Assembly (NCBI GenBank): GCA_009692985.1
Contig: SHYF01000098.1
Coordinates: 1 to 6,520 of the forward strand
Reading direction: 5' to 3'
Origin: Dehalococcoidia bacterium
Lineage (GTDB): Bacteria > Chloroflexota > Dehalococcoidia > Lucifugimonadales > SHYF01
DNA: 6,520 nucleotides
The notes under the pieces were generated by a model. That model saw nothing but the letters and a program-made list of their open reading frames with translations. It was not told the origin of the DNA and ran no database searches. Below, one piece after another: positions 3,962 through 6,520 of this stretch. A program made the position numbers and the translations under genes. Positions within the stretch are counted from its first letter, which is position 1. Each line of letters starts with the position of its first letter.

Positions 3962-5683
3962 CTACCTCCTGCCGAACTCACGCTCCAGGCTGTTGGCGCT
4001 TAGATGCAGCATTGTGGGCCGGCCGTGGGGGCACGTATGGGGCGACTCAGCGCCCTCCAACTGGCGCACCAGTGCCACCATCTCCTCATGGCTCAGAGTG
4101 TCGCCGGCGCGCACGGCGGAGTGGCACGCGATGGATGCCGCCACAGAGTCGTTGGCCTGGGCAGGGTCCCGGGCCTGGGACAATAGGTCCAGCAACTCGC
4201 CCAGCAGCCCCTCCGGTCTGGCGTCTTTCAGGCCGTTGGGCACGCCTCTAAGCAGGTATGTGCTCTCTCCAAATGGCTCTCCTTGGAACCCGTAGGATGC
4301 CAGGGTCTCCTTCCACTCTTCCAGTGTCTGTATTTGCGCGGGCTGCAACTCCACGGCCTGGGGCTCCAGCAGCCCCTGCACCTCCGGCTGTCGCTCTCTG
4401 GCCTGCTGCGTAACCTTCTCGTACCTGACCCGTTCGTGGGCAGCGTGCTGGTCAATGAGGTATACGCCGCCTGGCCCCTCGGCGATGATGTATGTGCTTG
4501 ACGCCTGTCCCAGCACCCGCAGGGCAGGAAGGGTGGCAGGCATGCCTGCGGACCGTTCCTGTCCATGAGCCTGCTCTCCAGGAGGTATGAGGCGTCTCCA
4601 CGGCAGTTGCTCCTGGCGATTCTCCTCTCGTGGCGCCGGGCCCCAACGCAGCGGCGTGGACGAAGAGGCGGACGGCGCTAACAGTGGCACAGGCGATTGG
4701 GCTACCAGCGTCTCCCTGACTGCCCGTTGCAACAGGGAGAACAACGCGCCCTCATTGTGAAACCGCACCTCGCGCTTTGCCGGATGCACGTTTACATCCA
4801 CCTCCGCCGGGTCCAAATCCACGTGCATCGCCACTACCGGGTGCCGCCCCTCCATGAGCAGCCCCTTGTATGCCTCCTCCACCGCTTGAAGCAGCAGCCG
4901 GCTCTGGATCCACCGGCGGTTGACATAAAAGTTGATGGCGCTCCGGTTGGCCCGGTGGATAGAAGGTGGCGATACGTAACCCCAGGCGTGACGGCCCTCC
5001 GCGTCGGTGGCCGATACCTCCAGCATGGCGTCCACTGTCTCAGCGGCGTAGACCACGGCCAGGGCGTCGCGAATGTTGCCGCTTCCAGGCGACGCGAAGC
5101 TCTCTTTGCCGTTGACTACAAGCTGGAAGCGGACATGGGGGTGTGCCAACGCCAGTTGGGTTACTATGGTGTGAATGCGCCCTGCCTCTGCCGCTGCGGA
5201 GCGGAGGAACTTGCGCCGAGCAGGAATGTTGGCAAACAGGTCCTGGATAGTCACCGAGGTGCCTTCAGGACACCCCACGGCACCCTTGCGCTCCATTATG
5301 CTGCCACGCACCCGGACGTAGGCGCCCTGGTCTGTGCCCCTGACGCGGCTGGTAAGCACCATGCGCGACACTGCGGCGATGCTGGGCAGAGCCTCGCCCC
5401 GGAAGCCCATGCTGGTGATGCTCTGGAGGTCGCTTTCGTGGGAGATTTTGCTGGTGGCGTGTCGCTCCAGGGCCAGCTCCAGGTCCAGCACGGGTATGCC
5501 TTCGCCGTCGTCGGTGACATGGATCAGGTCTATGCCGCCGCCCTGGACCTCCACGGTGATGTGCGTGGCTCCCGCATCCAGGGAGTTTTCCACCAACTCC
5601 TTGACCACGGAGGCAGGGTGTTCCACCACCTCTCCGGCGGCTATCTTGGCTGCTACAGTGGGGGACAGGACTCGTATTGGCAC
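3962..5683 (-). CDS. mutL: DNA mismatch repair protein MutL
   Basis: This complete 573-residue protein is slightly shorter than the E. coli and B. subtilis proteins (about 615-630). MutL links mismatch recognition by MutS to strand incision and excision. The N-terminal GHKL ATPase domain shows IAAGEVVEHPASVVKELVEN (14-33) with Glu29 and Asn33, DDGEGI (58-63), RHATSKI (74-80), GFRGEALPS (93-101) and DVNVHPAK (296-303). A Pro/Arg-rich linker covers about 325-385. The C-terminal dimerisation domain begins near RVLGQ (389-393) and carries the endonuclease motif DQHAAHERVRYE (411-422), ACHSAVRA (519-526) and CPHGRP (551-556). It is therefore the nicking type found in bacteria without MutH. The start is a GTG giving MPIRVLSP, the standard MutL N-terminus; its Shine-Dalgarno is weak (AGGT about 12 nt upstream). 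No mutS is in the window. It is the first gene of a two-gene operon with the Ham1-like gene. Confidence 0.97.
   Translation of the reverse strand: MPIRVLSPTVAAKIAAGEVVEHPASVVKELVENSLDAGATHITVEVQGGGIDLIHVTDDGEGIPVLDLELALERHATSKISHESDLQSITSMGFRGEALPSIAAVSRMVLTSRVRGTDQGAYVRVRGSIMERKGAVGCPEGTSVTIQDLFANIPARRKFLRSAAAEAGRIHTIVTQLALAHPHVRFQLVVNGKESFASPGSGNIRDALAVVYAAETVDAMLEVSATDAEGRHAWGYVSPPSIHRANRSAINFYVNRRWIQSRLLLQAVEEAYKGLLMEGRHPVVAMHVDLDPAEVDVNVHPAKREVRFHNEGALFSLLQRAVRETLVAQSPVPLLAPSASSSTPLRWGPAPREENRQEQLPWRRLIPPGEQAHGQERSAGMPATLPALRVLGQASSTYIIAEGPGGVYLIDQHAAHERVRYEKVTQQARERQPEVQGLLEPQAVELQPAQIQTLEEWKETLASYGFQGEPFGESTYLLRGVPNGLKDARPEGLLGELLDLLSQARDPAQANDSVAASIACHSAVRAGDTLSHEEMVALVRQLEGAESPHTCPHGRPTMLHLSANSLEREFGRR
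3964..3970 (-). promoter_or_regulatory. Shine-Dalgarno AGGAGGT overlapping the mutL stop codon
   Basis: On the minus strand AGGAGGT is followed 6 nt later by the GTG start of the Ham1-like gene. The final T is also the first base of the mutL stop TAG (3964-3962), and the AGG AGG codons encode the last two arginines of MutL. Only 4 nt separate the stop from the next start, which suggests translational coupling and decides the start of the downstream gene. Confidence 0.75.
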
Positions 5684-5717
5684 GGTGTCTGTTGGCTACC
5701 TAAGTGGGATTGTCTCA

Positions 5718-5745
5718 ATAGTAGCACTGCTGGTTTGCAAAACAA
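5718..5745 (-). promoter_or_regulatory. Weak candidate promoter for mutL
   Basis: On the minus strand TTGTTT (5745-5740) and TACTAT (5723-5718) are 16 nt apart. The matches to consensus are modest (3 of 6 and 4 of 6). It would start transcription about 25-30 nt before the mutL GTG. Confidence 0.22.
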
Positions 5746-5750
5746 CACCT

Positions 5751-5769
5751 CTGAGAGGCCATTTCTCAG
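5751..5769. promoter_or_regulatory. CTGAGA / TCTCAG inverted repeat in the divergent promoter region
   Basis: Six-base perfect arms (5751-5756 and 5764-5769) around GGCCATT lie between the two divergent genes, just upstream of the weak mutL promoter. It could be an operator half-site pair, or chance. Confidence 0.25.
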
Positions 5770-5804
5770 CGGCACGCGGGCTGTAACATTCCGTCCTGTC
5801 CCTG

Positions 5805-5833
5805 TTGACGACAACCCAGAGGCGGCCTACAGT
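5805..5833 (+). promoter_or_regulatory. Sigma-70 type promoter for the SDR gene
   Basis: TTGACG (5805-5810) matches 5 of 6 bases of the -35 consensus. It is separated by an ideal 17 nt from TACAGT (5828-5833), which matches 4 of 6 bases of the -10 consensus. Transcription would start near 5840, giving a leader of about 30 nt with a Shine-Dalgarno at 5859-5863. Confidence 0.6.
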
Positions 5834-5868
5834 GGGGCGCATACGTTCACCATATGTGGGAGGAAGCC

Positions 5869-6520
5869 ATGTCTTTACAAGGAAAGGTCGCCGTCGTCAC
5901 TGGTAGCAGCCGAGGGATCGGCAAAGGATTAGCGCTGGACCTGGCCGCCGAAGGCGCCAACGTGGTGGTGGTGGGCCGCACGGAGACGGCGGGAACGAGC
6001 CGCCTGCCTGGCACCATTCATGAGACAGTGGATGAGATCAAGGCGCTACGCAAGGGCAAGGCCATAGCCGTCCGGTGCGACGTCACGAAAGAGGCGGACG
6101 TTGAAAGTCTGGTGAAGCAGACGATGGATGCCTTTGGCCGCATTGATGTGCTTATCAACAATGCTGGCGGGTCGTCCAGCAGGGCCACAATCATGGATAT
6201 CCCGGTGTACCGCTGGTACAACGTGATGAACCTGAACGTTAATGCTGTGTTCATGTGCTGCAAGTTCATGCTGCCCCACATCATCGCTCAGGGAACTGGC
6301 AGCGTCATCAACATATCTTCCGGCGCGGCAGCCAGCAACAGCCCGAATTCGTCCGCCTATAGCACCTCCAAGGCGGCCATGGAGCGGTTCTCGCTCGTGT
6401 TGGCGGAGGAGGTCCGGCCGCATAACATCTCTGTGGTGGCGTACCGGCCTGGCGGGGTAAAGACCGAAGGCGCAGTGTATGTCAACCCCAAGGATACCGA
6501 CTGGAGCCGGTGGGGCGACC
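5869..6520 (+). CDS. SDR family NAD(P)-dependent oxidoreductase (cut by window end)
   Basis: The frame is open for 217 codons from the ATG at 5869 to the window edge. It is a classical short-chain dehydrogenase/reductase, oxidising alcohols or reducing ketones with NAD(P) in the cytoplasm. Visible motifs are the cofactor loop TGSSRGIG (11-18), CDV (70-72), NNAG (97-100), the active-site Asn of NLNVNAVF (Asn123), Ser151 in INISS, Tyr164 and Lys168 in YSTSK, and the RPGGVKTEG segment (193-201). The segment after the second strand, GRTETAGTSRLPGTIHETVDEI (36-57), is longer than in most SDRs and resembles the LPGTI-containing insertion of the HSDL2-like group. Roughly 40-80 residues are probably missing at the C-terminus. 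GGAGG at 5859-5863, 5 nt before the ATG, supports the start. The substrate cannot be told. It is divergent from mutL. Confidence 0.9.
   Translation, partial: MSLQGKVAVVTGSSRGIGKGLALDLAAEGANVVVVGRTETAGTSRLPGTIHETVDEIKALRKGKAIAVRCDVTKEADVESLVKQTMDAFGRIDVLINNAGGSSSRATIMDIPVYRWYNVMNLNVNAVFMCCKFMLPHIIAQGTGSVINISSGAAASNSPNSSAYSTSKAAMERFSLVLAEEVRPHNISVVAYRPGGVKTEGAVYVNPKDTDWSRWGD

Noticed and set aside
3958..3981. Longer start (GTG at 3981) for the Ham1-like gene
   Set aside because: It overlaps mutL by 20 bp, has no good Shine-Dalgarno, and adds 8 residues before the normal family N-terminus. The GTG at 3957 has an ideal AGGAGGT.
4697..5932. Open frame of 411 codons on the plus strand
   Set aside because: It lies opposite mutL, whose motifs are unmistakable. 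Its product shows no family motifs, and long antisense frames are expected in GC-rich DNA.

Overview
The window is a GC-rich bacterial chromosomal segment carrying six protein genes: four complete and two cut by the window edges. The mix of a FAS1/MaoC-like dehydratase, an amidohydrolase, an SDR oxidoreductase and an NAD-type decarboxylating dehydrogenase, with several families of short intergenic palindromes, looks like an uncultured environmental lineage such as Dehalococcoidia/SAR202-type Chloroflexota. That placement is an inference from gene style and repeat type. No rRNA or other marker is present to prove it.

Layout: (1) 1-405, minus, the N-terminal part of a MaoC-like (hot-dog fold) dehydratase. 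(2) 406-714, a divergent intergenic region. (3) 715-1788, plus, a complete isopropylmalate/isocitrate-family NAD-dependent dehydrogenase. (4) 1789-2271, a 483-bp gap between convergent genes, mostly made of palindromes: a stop-codon hairpin, a 26-bp hairpin repeat present twice, a 104-bp palindromic element, a 61-bp imperfect palindrome and a cluster of very GC-rich palindromes. (5) 2272-3084, minus, an amidohydrolase-2 family metal hydrolase. (6) 3085-3348, an intergenic region with a second, inverted copy of the palindromic element. (7) 3349-3957, minus, a divergent Ham1/RdgB-like protein. (8) 3962-5683, minus, mutL. (9) 5684-5868, a divergent promoter region. (10) 5869-6520, plus, an SDR oxidoreductase cut by the window end.

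mutL and the Ham1-like gene form a tight operon. The stop codon of mutL lies inside the Shine-Dalgarno sequence of the next gene, which pairs mismatch repair with a relative of the nucleotide-pool sanitation enzymes. That relative has lost several family residues. The metabolic genes (dehydratase, dehydrogenase, amidohydrolase, SDR) suggest catabolism of organic acids or acyl-CoA compounds, but no single pathway can be assigned.

The most noteworthy signals are non-coding. Two copies of one palindromic element lie in opposite orientations, carry a hairpin with a compensatory base-pair change, and are each placed just 3' of a gene in the same sense as that gene. I found no CRISPR array, tRNA, rRNA, transposase or clear defence system.
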